Source: DAIDKA01 sp049792815
Lineage (GTDB): Bacteria; Pseudomonadota; Gammaproteobacteria; Steroidobacterales; Steroidobacteraceae
Reading direction: 5' to 3'
Assembly (NCBI GenBank): GCA_049792815.1
Contig: JBARBG010000008.1
Span: 1-60,964 of the forward strand
DNA: 60,964 nt
Shown: positions 59,629 to 60,964 of the stretch, piece after piece
How positions within the stretch are numbered: the stretch's first letter is position 1
Layout of the letters: each line of letters begins with the position of its first letter
The notes under the pieces: generated by a model
What the model was told of the DNA's origin: nothing
What the model saw: the letters and a program-made list of their open reading frames with translations, nothing else
The model's database searches: none
Program-made: the position numbers and the translations under genes

Positions 59629-60129
59629 CTAGTTCTTGGTCGCGGGCGTCTGATTGCGCGCGTCGGCCAATGCGCGCTCGTAAAGCGCCTCGAAGTTGAC
59701 CGGCGGCAGCAGGAACTGCGGGAAGCCGCCTTGCGTGACCAGATTCGAGACCGCGGCGCGGGCGAACGGGAACAGCACGTTCGGGCAGATGGTGCCGATC
59801 GCGCGGCGCGCATCATCATCCGTGAGATTGCGCATCAGGAATGCGCCGGCCTGCTTGACCTCGACCAGGAACATCGTGGACTCGCCCTGCTTGGCCGACA
59901 CCGTCACGGTCAGCACGATCTCGCGCAGCTCAGGGGTGAGGATGTTCACACCGGTATGCAGGTCGAGATTGATCTGCGGGTTCCATTGGCCGTCCACGCG
60001 CGGACCGTTCGGCGCCTCGTAGGAGCAGTCCTTCAGATACACGGCCTGCAGGGCCAGCTGGCTGCCGCTGGCATTCGGATCACCCAGCATCGGCGCTGCG
60101 GACGCGGCGCCATCGTTGTTGTCAGTCAT
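59629..60129 (-). CDS. secB: Protein-export chaperone SecB
   Basis: 166 residues. Cytosolic tetrameric chaperone that hands preproteins to SecA. Visible are LQAVYLKDCSYEAPNGP, the SecA-contacting acidic part, and FPYARA-like PNVLFPFARAAVSNLVTQGGFPQFLLPPVNFEALY, the family's C-terminal signature. The ATG overlaps the grxC stop by 4 bases. Confidence 0.96.
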   Translation of the reverse strand: MTDNNDGAASAAPMLGDPNASGSQLALQAVYLKDCSYEAPNGPRVDGQWNPQINLDLHTGVNILTPELREIVLTVTVSAKQGESTMFLVEVKQAGAFLMRNLTDDDARRAIGTICPNVLFPFARAAVSNLVTQGGFPQFLLPPVNFEALYERALADARNQTPATKN

Positions 60130-60395
60130 CGATTCGTCTCCTGTAAAAGCGGATCCAGTTGCCCCGCAGCGTTGAGCGCGAGCAGGTCATCGCAGCCGCC
60201 GACGTGGGTCTGGTTGATGAATATCTGTGGCACCGTGCGCCGCCCGCTGCGCCTCACCATTTCCTCACGGGCTTCGGGGTGGGCCTCGACATCGATTTCC
60301 TCGATCTCGACGCCCTTGGAAACCAAGAGCTGGCGCGCCTGCGAACAATAGGGGCACCAGCTGGTGGCATAGAATTGAACTTTCGGCGCAGCCAT
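60126..60395 (-). CDS. grxC: Glutaredoxin 3
   Basis: 89 residues with the dithiol site CPYC (residues 14-17), the cis-proline loop RRTVPQIFIN and the glutathione-site GGCDDL. It reduces disulfides and protein-glutathione mixed disulfides. It overlaps the rhodanese stop by one base and the secB start by four, within the rhodanese-grxC-secB-gpsA operon also seen in E. coli. Confidence 0.96.
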   Translation of the reverse strand: MAAPKVQFYATSWCPYCSQARQLLVSKGVEIEEIDVEAHPEAREEMVRRSGRRTVPQIFINQTHVGGCDDLLALNAAGQLDPLLQETNR

Positions 60396-60817
60396 CAGCC
60401 CTTGGCCAGCGGCAAATGTTCGGCGCGCCAGGTCGCAAGGCCACCGCGCAGGCAGAATGCCTTGGTGAATCCCTGCGAGGCCAGCTTGCGCACCACCACC
60501 GGACCGCTGGTCTCATCCGCGCCATAGACAATGACCGGTTTCTCGCGATGTTTCTTCAAAGTCTCGCTGGCTTTGGGTAATTGTTCGAATGGCATCTGGC
60601 GGGCGCCGCTGATATGCCCGGCGGCAAACTCATCGAGGCTGCGGATATCGAGCACCAGGGCCCCCTGGTTCATCAGCCGGATCAGCTCCTGCGGGGAGAT
60701 CGCGCTGATCCCCTGCATGCGCAGGTAGTACTCGTAGGCCAGCACGATCAGTGCGGCGACCACCGCGGCGGCGACCAGCAGGGGGTGATGTCCAACGTAT
60801 TCGATCAGCCTGTCCAT
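60395..60817 (-). CDS. YibN-like membrane-anchored rhodanese-fold protein
   Basis: 140 residues from the ATG at 60817 (MDRLIEYVGHHPLLVAAAVVAALIVLAYEYYLRM, one membrane helix). The rhodanese domain shows ISPQELIRLMNQGALVLDIRSLDEFAAGHISGARQMPF and LRGGLATWRAEHLPL. The active-site loop reads VIVYGADETSG: the nucleophile Cys is replaced by Gly, so sulfur transfer is not expected. It matches the place of YibN upstream of grxC in E. coli. Confidence 0.88.
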   Translation of the reverse strand: MDRLIEYVGHHPLLVAAAVVAALIVLAYEYYLRMQGISAISPQELIRLMNQGALVLDIRSLDEFAAGHISGARQMPFEQLPKASETLKKHREKPVIVYGADETSGPVVVRKLASQGFTKAFCLRGGLATWRAEHLPLAKG

Positions 60818-60859
60818 CCAGCACGTCCCACAGGCGCACCTGCAAAAAAGGGCGCGTAG

Positions 60860-60865
60860 TATAAC
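60860..60865 (+). promoter_or_regulatory. -10-like element of the right-edge gene
   Basis: TATAAC four bases before the ATG at 60870, in the gap between the divergent rhodanese gene and the gene running off the right edge. Confidence 0.3.
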
Positions 60866-60869
60866 GAGC

Positions 60870-60964
60870 ATGGGTGAATCGCGTCGCTTCGTGCTGCAGG
60901 CGTGCCTGGCGGCGTTGGCGGCCACCGTCCTGGCGGGTCCCGGGGGCGCCGCGCCGCCCCAGGC
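60870..60964 (+). CDS. Secreted protein, N-terminal fragment (possibly EnvC)
   Basis: 31 residues are visible: MGESRRFVLQACLAALAATV then LAGPGGAAPPQ, a signal peptide with a cleavage-like AAPP site. The frame runs off the right edge. In E. coli and relatives the rhodanese-grxC-secB-gpsA block is next to the murein hydrolase activator gene envC, so EnvC is a guess from position only. Confidence 0.45.
   Translation, partial: MGESRRFVLQACLAALAATVLAGPGGAAPPQ

Noticed and set aside
59625..59819. N-terminal extension of gpsA to 59819
   Set aside because: The added residues are the antisense of secB and lack similarity; the GTG at 59624 directly precedes the Rossmann loop.

Overview
The window is a 61 kb piece of a high-GC chromosome from a gammaproteobacterium. 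The core gene orders are of that class: mnmE-yidC-yidD-rnpA-rpmH facing dnaA-dnaN-recF-gyrB, glnA-glnL-glnG, and rhodanese-grxC-secB-gpsA. Gene content (KirBac channel, TAP-like hydrolases, DUF4124 protein between glnA and glnL) fits the Xanthomonadales/Steroidobacterales/Nevskiales side, but I cannot name a genus. Coding density is very high. Many starts overlap the previous stop by 1 to 4 bases, and no gap exceeds 300 bases. I saw no rRNA, tRNA, CRISPR array or insertion sequence.

Layout. 1-6.1 kb: end of an AI-2E family permease, uvrD, the potassium uptake pair trkA-trkH and a CheD-like protein without its catalytic Cys. 6.1-11.1 kb: a GntR/YtrA-type regulator divergent from a MacAB-like transporter set. 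11.1-17.3 kb: pyrF-mnmG on the minus strand, then a secreted TAP-like hydrolase and a NatAB-like exporter. 17.3-22.2 kb: an accessory stretch with a KirBac potassium channel coupled to an Xre/MbcA-nucleotidyltransferase fusion behind five 11-bp repeats, an HtrA-like protease facing a GntR-slipin operon, and an orphan DNA methyltransferase. 22.3-23.8 kb: a Rieske-FAD oxidoreductase. 23.8-36.0 kb: the replication origin region, with mnmE, yidC, yidD, rnpA and rpmH to the left and dnaA, dnaN, recF and gyrB to the right. The dnaA-dnaN gap carries DnaA boxes next to a DnaA-trio. Three parS-type palindromes lie at or inside recF, and gyrB carries a 573-residue intein.

36.1-51.6 kb: mostly accessory genes. 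They include a small zinc-ribbon protein, a DUF3185 membrane protein, a cupin, a transglutaminase / LanC-like / O-methyltransferase set, a MetE-like enzyme, an overlapping Fic-DUF2130 pair, an ECF sigma factor followed by a membrane-anchored cytochrome c'-type protein, a VOC protein, an AraC regulator, a cytochrome P460, a Tat-signal SDR facing a secreted methyltransferase, and a YkgJ-GFA-ICMT operon. A PlsC-type acyltransferase closes the block. 51.7-61 kb: the nitrogen regulation block (glnA with a sigma-54 promoter, DUF4124 protein, glnL, glnG), an MscS channel, a second cupin, trmL, gpsA-secB-grxC-rhodanese and the first codons of a secreted protein, probably EnvC.

The strongest candidates for something new are the 11-bp repeat / MbcA-NTase / KirBac unit (17.3-19.0 kb), the ECF sigma factor paired with a cytochrome c' fusion (43.8-45.2 kb), the Fic-DUF2130 overlap (41.2-43.8 kb), and the HTH-bearing GyrB intein (33.4-35.1 kb). 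These calls come from reading motifs by eye; no database search was possible.
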